A stretch of DNA of 64,000 bases from Corylus avellana (Eukaryota; Streptophyta; Magnoliopsida; Fagales; Betulaceae). Below the pieces are notes generated by a model. It worked only from the letters and a program-made list of their open reading frames with translations. It was not told the origin of the DNA and did not search any database. The stretch's first letter is position 1, and each line of letters starts with the position of its first letter. Shown piece by piece: positions 10,803-23,541 of this stretch. The position numbers and the translations under genes were made by a program. The stretch lies in the NCBI RefSeq assembly GCF_901000735.1, contig NC_081542.1:29308838-29372837 (forward strand), read 5' to 3'.

Positions 10803-12128
10803 TTAATTGCTGTTAGAAACAAAAACAAATAAAAAGAAATGCAATATAATGAAAAAAGGAAAGAAAGAATTTGTGGAGTGAAGTGCAGAAAATAAACTGG
10901 AGGAGAAAACTTTACAGTGCTTCCCCCTATCATGCGGATGTCCAACCAATCCCTTCCACCCCTTCTTCTTCAAAACTTCATACCCCTCTGGAAGGAGATT
11001 TCGCCATCTTTTGTAGAATCTCTTACTTTGAAGGATCTTCTTAGGAAAGTGGTTCCTAGATTTGTGTGCTTGTGTGCACAAGTCTTTGAGTATCTTGACA
11101 TAAGATGGCTCTTTGAGACATTCAGGTGATGAAGCTTTGGGCTCTTGATATGTCTTAAGAGGGACAGTGATGCAGGCAAGAGCTTCAGTACTCACTTCCA
11201 TGTCACTAGGTAGATCAGGATCTGTTGGTGGCTCACTGTTCTCATGGTGCTCAACTTGCTCAGGGTGTTCAACTTGCTCCTCTTTCTTTTCCTCCTCTTT
11301 GTTATCCACAATTTTCCCACTCTCTAGTGTGATGGTGACTTGGGCATGCTTATGATAAGAATTTTCGGAATCATCCTCATCAATCATGTAATACCTTTCA
11401 GCCATCAGCTGACTTTGAAGCTCTTCTTCCTCTATTCTATTGAAGTCAGCAACTAGATGACCAATCTATCCTTCTATCTTGGACATGGCCTGCTTAAGTT
11501 CTTGTATGTCTCTGTTGCTAGCCATGGTGGAATTCCTCATCTCCTGTACGGCTTGATTGGTGAAACCTTTTAGCTCTTGTATAGTTTGGGAGTTGGAATT
11601 CTTGAGCTCTTGTATAGCTTGGGAGTTGGACTGGTCGACTTTTTCTATTAATGTTTTCATCATGTCTTCCAGTGATGACTGTGGTGCAGGTTGTGGCTCT
11701 TGAGTGGTAGACTGATAAATAGGAGGTTGAGCTTGATGATCGAACTGCGGATATTCTAAATGGTGCAATTCATCAAATTGGTGAGCATAATTTCCTGTAG
11801 CTTGAGCTGACCATGAGAAATTAGATTGGTTGCTCCAGTCCGAGTTATAACAATTAAAATTTGAATCAAACCCCGGGCTGGAGAAACTGGTGTTCATTTG
11901 TTCATATGAAAAGTTAGATCTAGCTGCTCTGATTTGGTCTAATTTGTCCCATAAGTCGTTGAGCTCAGCTCGCAGATCTGGACAATTGTTCTCCTCATGA
12001 TAAGGATTGAAACAAAATGAACATGGTTTAGGTGGGTAAACATTTTGAGGGTAGTTGGTAGGAGCTAATGTCCTACAACTAGGAGAGGCACTAAAATCAT
12101 TAAAATGAAAATTCATGTTTCTCCTCAC
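10803..12128 (-). pseudogene. Partial gag, copy A
   Basis: Single reading frame of about 440 codons. Residues 36-49 form a CX2CX4HX4C zinc knuckle (CSFCFNPYHEENNC). A Gln/Asn/Ser-rich segment and a coiled-coil-prone run of QELKNSNSQ-type repeats follow, and then an acidic Glu-rich tail. The usual retrotransposon capsid domain before the knuckle is missing. One in-frame TAG follows MSKIEG, where copy B has Gln. The knuckle would bind element RNA during packaging. Confidence 0.75.
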
Positions 12129-12534
12129 TTTTTAGCATGCAGATATCCCACATAAAACATTAACCAATTTTTTTTTTTTTTTTAAATAAAATAAACTAAA
12201 AGAACAGCTAACACAATAAAAAAAAATGAAAACTAAAATTTAAAAACTCACAAAAAGGACCAAAAAATAAATTTTTGGCAAAGATCTACAGAACTGCTGC
12301 CTTTGCTATGAGTGCGCTCAATCGCGCTGATTGGGGAAGGTGCTGCGGGAGAACTGTAAAACAAGCCAAATAAATAAATAAATAAAAAAATAACAAGAAA
12401 AATCTTTTTTTTTTTTAATTTATTAGTAACACGAATAAAACAAAACAAATTGCAGAAAAATAAAATCCTACTTATAACTAGTAGAAGAATAAAACTAATT
12501 TAGAAATAAATTGGTTTCAAAATTTGAACAATTC

Positions 12535-12551
12535 CCCGGCAACGGCGCCAA
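12535..12551 (-). other. Primer-binding site A
   Basis: Minus strand reads TGGCGCCGTTGCCGGGG, complementary to a tRNA 3' end as in Athila elements (tRNA-Asp type, from memory). It lies six bases inside LTR A. Confidence 0.8.
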
Positions 12552-12556
12552 AAACT

Positions 12557-13894
12557 TGTTGTACAAATTTATTTAACTCGCAAGTGCACGAATCGATTGT
12601 AGTTTTATGGATTGCAAGTGCGAGGTCGATCCCACAGAGAATTGTATTTTTGAAAGAGCAATTTATATCTAAACTAATTAAATCCTAATCTAGTTCCAAA
12701 AGGGTTTTGATTTTTTGAGTTTTGAAAATTAAAGGATAAACATAAACTAAATAAAATAAGTAAATCTAAGGATAAATGTACTAAGGTTTGGGAATTCACA
12801 CTCACCAAATCATAACAACATACTTTATGTTCATCAATATTAATCCGAAGTTCTCACAAATTAAATCATAGATATGTTTTACTATGCTTCAAAGAATTAA
12901 TCAAACCATCCCATGTATCCATTCATTGACCAAATCACAAAAGGAATCCAAATTCAATTGAAACACCAGATGTATCCGTAGAACAAATCACAAGTGATAT
13001 CCAATTTTTATGAGTTAAAAGCCAAGCAATCAATCATATGAAATTATCTCAAATCATCACATGTATCCTTGAATCACAAGAGATATCCAAGAATCACTCC
13101 ACACAATTGATTAGAAGTAAAACAATTGAAATATAAAACCCAATAAAATCAGAATAATAAAAACTTACATAAAAGTGATGTTGTTCTTCATCGGTGAGGC
13201 TTCATCCCCAACCTTAGTTGGGAATTTAGCTCCACATAAAAATAAAATCTAAACCTAAACCTAAACCTAAAGAAAAACTAAACAAAAGAATTTTGCTCTC
13301 TGGGATTGTGTATATTTTGTTGAATGCAAAGAAGTCTATTTATAAGCTTAGGGAAGTCCTAGAAGCCCAAGTAAACTTAGATAATTCGGAGGTCTGTCTC
13401 CCAATCAAAATAGAAGTTTGAAATCGGAATAGGATTCGTCCAGATTTGTGTCCTTTAATTGCGGGGCGATTTTGACATAGTAACTGTACGAATTACGAAA
13501 ATCCTATTTCACAACAAATTGTAGTATTTTGAGCTAGCTTTCCAATGCCGTTTGAATCACTTCAATCCGATATTTGAACGGAGAGTTATGGTCAAAATAC
13601 TAAGACGTGTGCAGAATCTGAATTTGAATCCGATCCGAAATCTTATCTAATCTGAACTTTAATCTGATTTAACCTTTCCTTAGATTTGGTTAGACTTAAC
13701 CACACAATCTAGGTCTTCTCAAAGTATGCTTTCTTCCAAACTTCGCATTTTTCCCTTTAAAGCTGCAGTTTTTCTTCAATGACCTACAAAACACTAAAAA
13801 CACAAAACTAACAAAAAATATTAAATAACGACACAGCTAAAGGATTAACTAATGTAAATAAAGGGGTCCAAATATGCAATATTTGGCACTTATC
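12557..13894 (-). repeat. LTR A (1,338 bp)
   Basis: Starts TG and ends CA on either strand reading, with the PBS on one side and the PPT on the other. A TATA box reads TATAAATAG on the minus strand (13336-13344). It aligns end to end with LTR B, differing by what looks like a few percent. It contains a telomere-like CCTAAA run at about 13247-13271. Confidence 0.88.
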
Positions 13895-13896
13895 AA

Positions 13897-13910
13897 ACAC
13901 CCCCAAACTT
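13897..13910 (-). other. Terminal polypurine tract
   Basis: Minus strand reads TAAGTTTGGGGGTG directly before LTR A, the expected plus-strand primer position for the element with LTR B at its 5' end. Confidence 0.8.
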
Positions 13911-15468
13911 ACATTTTGCTAGTCCCTTAGCAAAACAAAACGAAAAATAGAATGAAAGCAAGAAACATAAATCCTCTTTCGTGGGAGAGACGATTGCATT
14001 TAGCATATGCAATAAGCCTTTTAAACCCCTAGGCATCCCTAGTGGACGAGTGAAGTCTTGTGAGGGCTTAACAAGAATGATACCCACAAACATTGTGCAC
14101 TATGTTGTTAACAAGAAAGAAGTTTCACATGAACCATGGTTCTTATTCATGAGCAAACTTAAAAAGACAAACACAATCATAACAGTCAAAAGGAAATCAA
14201 AAATCAAATTACTCATAAATAGACAGTTGAGACCTCATATGTTCTGAAATGTGTAAAGTGTAATTAGCATATAATCATGAAGCTTTCTGTTTAAACTCAA
14301 GATAAGTTCCATAAAATTTGAAAGAATCCCTAACAAATGAAACAACCGAGGCAAGATATGCATTTTTTTTTTTAATAGGCTTTGCAATGTCTAACTCCCT
14401 TAAGCTTTCTAATTGACTCATGTAACAAGTGTTAGGCCAATGACTCCCAAGCAAGGTAGCTTTAGGGCACTAGATGTAGAACATCCCTAAGGGCTTATTA
14501 ACTTAAGTCAAAAAGGCTACGAAGCCAGACTAGCCATATCATAAATCAACACTGAACTTCACACCTTTTGACGCGAACACTCAATGCTTAATGAGGCAAG
14601 AGGTCCGGTTACTCAGTGAAAAACTCAACATGATCTTTATTTTCTTTTTCCTTCTCTTTTTTATTTATTTTTTTCTTCTTTTTATTTTTTTATTTTTTTA
14701 TTTTTTTTTTTTATATATCTTGCAAGCCAATGGTTATTCATCAATAGGTCATCCAACAAATCTCAAAGAGAACAAGCTTAAGCTCAAACATCATACTTCA
14801 CAGAAAACATGTTAATGTGCTCATAAAAATTTATTTCAAAACAAGTGAAATCTCTTTTACCCAAAAATAAGTCAAAGGACTCAGACTTTTAATGACATAA
14901 TGATGATGTTCAACCCTTTAAGCAAGCTAATGAAATACAAATCACAGTTATAGTTTAACTCAAACTTGACAACAACATAGCATAATTTTTTTTTTTTTTT
15001 TTTCAAATTTTTTAACACAAAATGACAAATAAAAATAAACAAATAAAAACAAAAATAAATAGACAAAGTGTTTTTCCATACCCCCAAACTTGAATTACAC
15101 ATTGCCCTCAATGTGTAGTATAGAAATACATTACCGAAAATAAAGAAATCTGAGTGTGAACAAGGCTAGGGTGTCCCCCAAACTTAAACACCAAAACACC
15201 TGTCAACAAAAACTAACAGCAATATATATATATATATATATTTTTTTTCACAGAAACGAAACATCAAAAGATTAATTGCTGTTAGAAACAAAAACCAAAT
15301 AAAAAGAAATGCAATATAATGAAAAGGAAAGAAAAAATTTGTGGAGTGAAGTGCAGAAAAAAAACTGGAGGAGAAAACTTTACAGCGCTTCCCCCTATCA
15401 TGCGGATGTCCAACCAATCCTTTCCATCCTTTCTTCTTCAAAACTTCATAGCCCTCTGGAAGGATGTT
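13911..15468 (-). other. Non-coding 3' spacer of the gag-only element
   Basis: About 1.5 kb between gag B and the PPT. No pol domain is present. It holds T-rich runs near 14640-14720 and 14987-15003, a second PPT-like motif pair at about 15080-15190, and a stretch conserved in inverted orientation at 37.8-38.5 kb. Confidence 0.65.
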
Positions 15469-16596
15469 TCACCATCTTATGTAGACTTGCTTGCTTCGAC
15501 GGATCTTCTTAGGAAAGTGGTTCGTAGATTTGTGTGCTTGTGTGCACAAGTCCATGAATATCTTGACATAAGATGGCTCCTGATGTGCCTCAAGAGGGAC
15601 AGTGATACAGGCAGGAGCTTCAGTACTCACTTCCATGTCACTAGGCAGATTAGGATTTGTTGGTGGCTCACTGTTCTCATGGTGCTCAACTTGCTCAGGG
15701 TGTTCAAGTTGCTCCTCTTTCTTTTCCTCCTCTTTGTTATCTACAATTTTCCCACTCTCTAGTGTGATGGTGACTTGGGCATGCTCATGATAAGAATTTT
15801 CGGAATCATCCTCAACAATCATGTAATACCTTTCAGCCATTAGCTGACTTTGAAGCTCTTCTTCCTCTATTCTATTGAAGTCAGCAACTAGATGACTAAT
15901 CTGTCCTTCTATCTTGGACATGGCCTGCTTAAGTTCTTGTATGTCTCTGCCATTAGCCATGTTGGAATTCCTCAGCTCCTGTACAGCTTGATTAGTAAAA
16001 CCTTTTAGCTCTTGTATAGCTTGGGAGTTGGAATTCTTGAGCTCTTGTATAGCTTGGGAGTTGGAATTCTTGAGCTCTTGTATAGCTTGGGAGTTGGACC
16101 GGTCGACTTTTTCTATTAATGTTTTCATCATGTCTTCCAATGATGACTGTGGTGCAGGCTGTGGCACTTGAGTGGTAGCCTGATAAATGGGAGGTTGAGC
16201 TTGCTGATCGAACTGCGGATATTCTAAATGGTGCAATTCATCAAATTGGTGAGCATAATTTCCTGTAGCTTGAGCTGACCATGAGAAACCAGATTGGTTG
16301 CTCCAGTCCGAGTTATAACAATTGAAATTTGAATCAAACCTCAGGCTGGAGAAACTAGTGTTCATTTGTTCATATGAAAAGTTAGATCTAGCTGCTCTGA
16401 TTTGGTATAATTTGTCCCATAAGTCATCGAGCTCAGCTCGCAGATCTGGACAATTGTTTTCCTCATGATAAGGATTGAAACAAAATGAACATGGTTTATG
16501 TGGGTAAAAATTTTGAGGATAGTTGGTAGGAGCTGATGTCCTATAACTAGGAGATGCATTAAAATCATTAAAATGAAAATTCATGCTTCCCCTCAC
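15469..16596 (-). pseudogene. Partial gag, copy B
   Basis: 375-codon ORF matching copy A nearly throughout. Zinc knuckle at residues 36-49. Three tandem 11-residue repeats of the SNSQAIQELKN type lie around residues 170-215, where copy A has fewer. A Glu-rich tail follows. It ends at a TAG after VYIRW, whereas copy A reads through to about 60 further residues. The capsid domain is absent here too, so the short gag is a family trait. Confidence 0.75.
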
Positions 16597-16991
16597 TTTT
16601 TAGCATGCAGATATCCCACATAAAATATTAACCAAATTTTTTTTAAAAATAAAATAAACTAAAAGAACAGCTAACACAATAAAAAAAAAATGAAAATGAA
16701 AATTTAAAAACACACAAAAAGGACCAAAAATAAATTTTTGGCAAAGATCTACGGAACTGCTGCTTTTGCTATGAGTGCGCTCGATTGCGCTGATGTGCAG
16801 AAGGTGCTGCGGCAGAACTGTAAAACAAGCCAAACAAAACAAAAAGCAACAAGAAAAATCTTTTTTTTTTTTTTTTTTTTTAAGTAATACGAATAAAACA
16901 AAACAAATTGCAGAAAAATAAAATCCTAATTATAACTAGTAGAAGAATAAAACTAATTTAGAAATAAATTGGTTTAAAAAATTGAACAATT

Positions 16992-17008
16992 CCCCGGCAA
17001 CGGCGCCA
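16992..17008 (-). other. Primer-binding site B
   Basis: Minus strand reads TGGCGCCGTTGCCGGGG, identical to PBS A, six bases from LTR B. Confidence 0.85.
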
Positions 17009-17014
17009 AAAACT

Positions 17015-18353
17015 TGTTGTGCAAATTTATTTAACTCACAAGTGCACGAATCAATTGTAGTTTAATGGATTGCAAGTGCGAGATCGATCCCACAGAGAAT
17101 TGTATTTTTGAAAGAGCAATTTATATCTAAACTAATTAAATCCTAATCTAGTTCCAAAAGGGTTTTGATTTTTGAGTTTTGAAAATTAAAGGATAAACAT
17201 AAACTAAATAAAATAAGTAAATCTAAGGATAAATGTAGTAAGGTTTGGGAATTCACACTCACCAAATCATAACAACATACTTTATGTTCATCAATATTAA
17301 TCCGAAGTTCTCACAAATTAAATCATAGATATGTTTTACTATGCTTCAAAGAATTAATCAAAACCATCCCATGTATCCATTCATTGACCAAATCACAAAA
17401 GGAATCCAAATTCAATTGAAACACCAGATGTATCCGTAGAACAAATCACAAGGGATATCCAATTTTTATGAGTTAAAAGCCAAGCAATCAATCATATGAA
17501 ATTATCTCAAATCATCACATGTATCCTTGAATCACAAGAGATATCCAAGAATCACTCCATACAATTGATTAGAAGTAAAACAATTGAAATATAAAACCCA
17601 ATAAAATCAGAATAATAAAAACTTACATAAAAGTATTGATGTTCTTCATCGGTGAGGCTTCATCCCCAACCTTAGTTGGGAATTTAGCTCCACATAAAAA
17701 TAAAATCTAAACCTAAACCTAAACCTAAAGAAAAACTAAACAAAAGAATTTTGCTCTCTGGGATTGTCTATCTTTTCTTGAATGCAAAGAAGTCTATTTA
17801 TAGGCTTAGGGAAGTCCTAGAAGCCCAAGTAAACTTAGATAATTCGGAGGTCTGTCTCTCAGTCAAAATAGAAGTCTGAAATTGGAATAGGATTCATCCA
17901 GATTTGTGTCCTTTAATTGTGGGGCGATTTTGGCATAGAAACTCTCAGAATTACGAAAATCCTATTTCACAACAAATTGTAGTATTTTGAGCTAGCTTTC
18001 CAATGCCGTTTAAATCACTTCAATACGATATTTGAGCGAAGAGTTATGGTCAAAATACTAAGACGTATGCAGAATCTGAATTTGAATCTGATCCGAAATC
18101 TTATCAAATCTGAACTTTAATCTGATTTAACCTTTCCTTAGATTTGGTTAGACTTAACCACACAATCTAGGTCTTCTCAAAGTATGCTTTCTTTTAAACT
18201 TCGCATTTTTCCCTTTAAAGCTGCAGTTTTTCTTCAATGACCTACAAAACACTAAAAACACAAAACTAACACAAAATATTAAATAACGACACAGCTAAAG
18301 GATTAACTAATGTAAATAAAGGGGTCCAAATATGCAATATTTGGCACTTATCA
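17015..18353 (-). repeat. LTR B (1,339 bp)
   Basis: The 5' LTR of the minus-strand element, with TG/CA ends and a TATA box at 17794-17802. Collinear with LTR A. Confidence 0.88.
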
Positions 18354-20149
18354 GCAATTTTAACACGACCTGCGAACCCGACACAAACACGACGCAAAGT
18401 TAACGGATTTTGGGTTTGGCAATTTTAGAGAGTTCTCTAAATGGTTTACTCTATGTTCATGATTGATTGATTTTACATTCTGCATATACTTGTTGAACAC
18501 ACTGTTAATCTCAGTTCGGGTGTGATTTGGAGTCTTATTAGTTTATCAGTGGTTATTATCTGCTATCCGCATTTTAGGTAATTGGCCTATTTTAGTCTCC
18601 TAGCCTTCTTTGAGTCTATTACGGTATATTTTAAACGATTTTGAAAATAATTTAGACCAGCCTTTAGTCTTTTAGACTTGTTTTAATTTTTTTTTTTTTT
18701 TTTTTAAGTCATAATGTTTTGAAAGTATTTATTTCACATTACTTTTGCCTTTTTTTTTTTTTTTTTTCGAAATGAATGAGTGAATTGTGAAGAAAAATAA
18801 AATCCTAAAACAATGTCGTTTTGGTGAAAATATATATTATATATAACGGGTAGGCTGGTGCGGTTATTAACTTCATCCGTATACCCTAAAACCGCTATCC
18901 GCAAATGAGGATGCATTCACATCGGTATGTGCGGATAGTAGATAGCAAATAGTTGCAAATAGTGGATGTGGACGGTTAATATCCACCCACATTTACACTC
19001 CTACAAAGCAGGACATGACGCTTACTAAGTGCTTCTTTTTTATATACCAATAATCGAATATAATTAAAAAGTGAAAGCGAAATCTTGGTACACAACACAA
19101 GTAAAACACCTAGCTAGAAAATAAAAAAAATAAAAAATAAATAAATAAATCTTGTAATTTAACTTAGCAAATTTGGAAAGACAAACGCAACTATACGAAG
19201 GTAAATTGTATTGAAGAACAAAGATTATTTATATTAAGAACAGATATTAAACCAAATTGAAACATTTTTTTACAATTCCTTTTCATTGAAGAACCAACTA
19301 TATTTTTATACCGCCAAATCATATATATATATATATATATATGCTTCACTAAACGCAAATGAGGATAGCAGATCATAAACCATTGTCACCTTTCTTACCA
19401 CGACTTCGGCAAAGCATGTGCTTTCCCAAGTTGAGCCAATTAGTCTCCTCCAACCTATGGCTCTTCTGGTTTGCTAGCTGTTAGTAGTTTCAAAGTTGTC
19501 AATAGACTTGACAAACCCCATATCCATATACTTAAGAATATATCATCAATAATAAAACTTAAGCATATAGGGTACTAAGAAAGATTAAGAGTGAGGAATC
19601 CAAAAGAAATAATAAAAACAAGAATAGTAATATATTAACAGGGAAAAAAATCCTTCCCCAGGTTGGGCCACATCAGGTTGTGACCAAAAACAGGTAGCTT
19701 ATACATTTTGAAGTCTAAATGTGGCATACAACAAATTGTTCGTAAATACACTTGATGTACACGGTGCACTAGCGATCAATATCAAATTCATCAAATACAT
19801 TTGTGTACTAATAGCACCATTGTTACAATAATCTCTAAACCTTTTAAGCAAAATGGCAAGTTGTTCAACATACTAAAAGACACATGATCGTAGGTGATCG
19901 AGCCATACCCAATTAAATGCAATAGATAAGGAAAACCATAAACTAGACCCATTCGAATCAAAACATCTTGTAGAGGTTACATTTGAATTACAAACCTCTC
20001 TTTAGAGTGGATTCAACTAGCTTATTAACAATCATTTACTAATTACAGATATAAAAACTCATATGTTGTATACAATACCATCTGAAAGTAGTTTAATGAG
20101 TCAAGATTGCAAACTTCTTCATCTCTCTTCTTATTTCTCTTCCGATGCA
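18354..20149. other. AT-rich intergenic region with repeat scraps
   Basis: Includes poly-T runs near 18690 and 18748. A MITE-like stretch with GCGGATAG and GGATGTGGACGGTTAATATC lies at about 18840-19010, and an (AT)n run at 19320-19342. The segment 19084-19250 is homologous to both flanks of the LINE at 51-55 kb. No gene is seen. Confidence 0.5.
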
Positions 20150-20493
20150 CTCTATTGAGACAAGAGTTACAATAACTCAAGAGACAATAAGAACTCAAGA
20201 GACAAGAGTTACAAATGATAAATTATCTTTATTGTTGTTAATTAAAAAACTTGTAATATTCATACTCTCTCTATAAATAGAGTATTGAACACAATCAAAA
20301 ACATCAAGGAAAGATGTAGCTAAGAAAAAGATTTAATGTGTAGACGTAGGCCGTAGGCCGAACCACCTTAATTCTCTAGTCTCTCTTCCTTGATCTCATT
20401 TCTTTTTCTCTAAATTATAAGTTCAAATACACTCTACTTTATTTTCTCTATTATTGCTAACTGTTTTTCTCTCTAAACAACAATTCTAATAAT
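20150..20493 (+). repeat. Copia-like solo LTR
   Basis: TATA box CTATAAATAG at 20271-20280 is followed by a leader with GTAGACGTAGGCC and GCCGAACCACC, a layout seen in many plant copia LTRs. A tandem GAGACAAGAGTTAC motif precedes it. No PBS or coding region follows, which suggests a solo LTR. Ends are approximate. Confidence 0.55.
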
Positions 20494-21694
20494 CATGTAA
20501 ACAGCACCATAGAACCCTAATATTACTTCCAAACCCTATTTTGCATTGAACCCTAAGTACTCATAAGATCCTTCTCTCTTACTAAAGATTAGAAATATGT
20601 TTTAGAAGTTTGTAACAGCAAACTTTCCTAGATGCTACTAGTTGCATGTGATGGCCTAGACCTGGCCTACACAAGAAAGAAAAAAGAGAAGTATGCCATG
20701 AGCTTATGTCTTGACCTACAAAAAAAAAAAAAAAAAAAAATCAGAAAAAAGATGACAAAGACCATAGAAAACTTGAGCTTAGGGCATTAGGCAGTTGAAT
20801 CTGACAATGGTTTACAATATATTGGACATTCAAATATATAAGAACCTAAAGCAATGTGTACCAAGATATATAATGTAAAATAGTAAATGTCCCTCCAGAT
20901 TTTTCTTAGACAAGTAATTCTTGCACCTGAATTTTAGTACAGTAAAGAAATCATTGAAATTTCCAATACTGTCAAGTGTAAAGGTTTGTCATTGCAACAA
21001 TAGATGAAACACAACCATCAGTAAAGTGCATACAACATGGTCCCAATGTAGTATAAGACTAAGTTTTAAAATCAAACGACATAAATCAACACCCAAGATG
21101 CTCTATTCATTCTGAATCCAATCTAACACCTATACATTCAACTTGACAATGATATCATTTTTTCAGCCATTTGGTTGCACAGAAAGGTAGTGAAACTAAC
21201 CTTGTAGCTTGCAATGTTGCACATGAACACAAAGTACTGCAGAAAAGTAATCGAGGGAAATAAATAAGGCATTTAGTTTGCTTAATTATGGAAACAAAAT
21301 CATATTTAGGAAATCAACATCCCACAGCAACATAATACTCTGTTATGACAAAAGGCAATGAGAATCCAACATACAGGTTAAATAAATAAGAGAGAAACCA
21401 CAGCACTAGTCTTTCCATGTTCTTTATTTTTGAAAAGCCAATTAGAAGAACAAACATCATTAGAAGCAGAACTACCACCATGAAAAACAACAAATAAAAT
21501 AGTTTGAAGAACTCAAAAATATAAAAATATTAGACTTCACGCCTAATCCTAACTAATGGCTTAGCCACTCATAATATTAAAATACACGACAAGCTAACAA
21601 CGGATAAATAAAAAGACAAAAATAAAGAAAAATAAAGAATAAATCCCTTGCAAGCGGGCCGTGCGGCGCTCCACTCAACTTGTGTTGTGCAATG

Positions 21695-21701
<7 letters not shown>
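20494..21701. other. Unassigned region
   Basis: No recognised gene, RNA or transposon end. A poly-A run lies near 20720-20739. Confidence 0.4.
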
Positions 21702-21730
<29 letters not shown>

Positions 21731-21741
21731 ATATATATATA
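21702..21741. repeat. (CT)n(CTAT)n(AT)n microsatellite
   Basis: Compound simple repeat: CT, then CTAT, then AT. Confidence 0.9.
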
Positions 21742-22115
21742 TTGTTAGGGGTGAACACCAATTTCAAATGCTCAGCGAAATTAATCTACCCCTCTTTGTG
21801 CAAATTAAATAGTAATACAGTAATAAAATAATAATCAAGAAAACACACAAGCAAGACACCAAGATTTTTACGCGGAAAACCCTCCTCCAATGCGAAGGTA
21901 AAAAGCACGAGACCTAGTTCAGTTAAATCTTACAGTATCAATAATAATGAGTTTACAATTGTCTTCCCTAGAGAAATATCTAGAGGTTATCACCACATCA
22001 AGAATACATGCATTCTTGGATTAAACATAAATTCATCCCCCTAAAGTGGATTCCAACAAGAATAAAGAAAGATCTCACCATGTAGGTATTAGCAACCAAG
22101 CGATTGGAGAGGAAT
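21742..22115 (-). repeat. Copia-like LTR fragment
   Basis: Contains the inverted counterpart of 45290-45700: TTCCCTAGAGAAATATCTAG here and TAGATATTTCTCTAGAAAAG there. Both carry the sentence-like match 'accaagatttttacgcgg' or its complement. A 3' boundary near 22100 is followed by gag remnants. Confidence 0.5.
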
Positions 22116-22129
22116 TTCAACGATCGACC

Positions 22130-23173
22130 CCAGTCAATACGTAGCACTCGTCGTCAGGAGCAACACTCTAAAATTGCATCAAGAACGAACCACACTCAAG
22201 AAATTTTTTTAGAAAAGATGTCGAAACTTGTGAGTGAGGTGAGTCAGGCTGTTTAAGAGATGGTGAACTCTCAATCCATTGCCAAGATAGAAGCTCACGA
22301 AAAGGAGCCATCTCCCATCTATTGGCCTCCACAATAGCAAGATGAAGAGGAGCCATCTTCAATCTACTCGCCTCCACAACAACAATACCAAGAGGAGCCA
22401 CCTCCTCTCTCAAATGCTGACTTTCAAATAAAGTGATGAAGGTTATTAGCGAAATGAAGGAAGCTAATCAGATTATGGAGTCGCAACATGTGCACTATAC
22501 CCCTCAATTCTTTGCCAAGATAGACGCCAAGATGGAAGCTCATGTTGAACAAATCATCAACCACCTCAATAGGATGGAAGAAGAAGAGTTTCAAAGTCAG
22601 TCGGTGGCCAATCTTGATGGACACTACATGGAGGAAGAAAGTACTTGTCATGAGCAAGCTATCACCACACTGAGGAGTGGAAAGGTGGTTGAAAACCACA
22701 TGGAAGAAAGGCAGGAGGAGCAAATTGAGGTCCCACAGGATCTACATCGGGGAAAAAGCAAGGAAGCGAGTACTGAGGCTTCTTCACCACCAACTCTTAT
22801 TCCCAAGATGCCATATGAGCCCCAAGCCCCTGTTCCAGGTAATCTGAAATCTTCATTTTTTGGGACAGATGACATTATCCCGGTTATTATTTCTTATGAC
22901 TTACCAAGTGGCCAGGAGGGTAGTCTGGTAGGGCTGTTAGACGAGCAAAAAGAGACCATCGAGGTAGAAAAATTCCCCAAGTATTCTCCTTTTCGGATGA
23001 GAAATTGTTTGGGAATACTTAGAGGGATCTACCTCGATATGTTGACATTTGGAATTGCCAATTTGTGGGTAAAATTTATTCTCTTTGGTCCAAGAGAAGA
23101 AAAGATTGGTGCTTCAAATTTAAACTTAAGGGCCAGAGAATACTGTGCGAATCAAGGATGTGGATTCCATTGA
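22130..23173 (+). pseudogene. Athila-like gag C-terminal remnant
   Basis: Broken first part (22130-22430) with stops, then an open frame of 246 codons from 22433. Readable features are NSQSIAKIEAHEKEP, Pro/Gln-rich PPQQQYQEEPPPLSN, and NRMEEEEFQSQSVANLDG followed by a Glu-rich tail (EERQEEQIEVPQ). It resembles the tails of the other gags here (QEERKEEQTEILEE at 39-40 kb). Protease and pol are absent. It then runs into the 3' non-coding module. Confidence 0.65.
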
Positions 23174-23389
23174 CTAGGCAGATTCCATATATTTTGACTA
23201 GATGAGTCAATTTCATAGGATCGAGTGCAGGCCCTGTGTACTTGAACCTCACTTCACTAGGGTACATGATCTCTATCCAGGTTTATTTTATCCATTGTTG
23301 CTTCATTATTTGATTATATTTTTACAACAATGTGTGCACTTGATTGGTATTTGGTTGGAGTATCACTTTGTTTTGCAGGGACAAGTGTG

Positions 23390-23520
23390 CTTCAATTCAA
23401 GTTTGGGGGTGTGCAATGAGCCATGCTATTTCAAACAGTTCGTCTATCTCCAGGGTAAATTCTTTCCATATTATACACACACTGGGGACAATGTGTAATT
23501 TTAAGTTTGGGGGTATGGGG
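23390..23520 (+). other. Internal PPT-like motif pair, copy C
   Basis: GGGACAAGTGTGCTTCAATT then AAGTTTGGGGGTGTG, and about 90 bp later GGGGACAATGTGTAATTTTA then AAGTTTGGGGGTATGG. This matches pairs at 10.6, 15.1 and 37.3 kb. Confidence 0.7.
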
Positions 23521-23541
23521 GACACTTCACACACACTTTGT

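Larger units (their letters stand above)
10453..18353 (-). mobile_element. Gag-only Athila-like gypsy element, tandem arrangement
   Basis: Minus orientation, from high to low coordinates: LTR B, PBS, gag B, 3' spacer, PPT, LTR A, PBS, gag A, spacer, gap. The two internal regions are collinear and highly similar (compare 10453-12556 with 14909-17014). No protease, reverse transcriptase or integrase is present. The Athila-like PBS (TGGCGCCGTTGCCGGGG) and the PPT AAGTTTGGGGGTG place it with gypsy/Athila-type elements. I interpret it as a non-autonomous (LARD-like) family. Confidence 0.8.
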
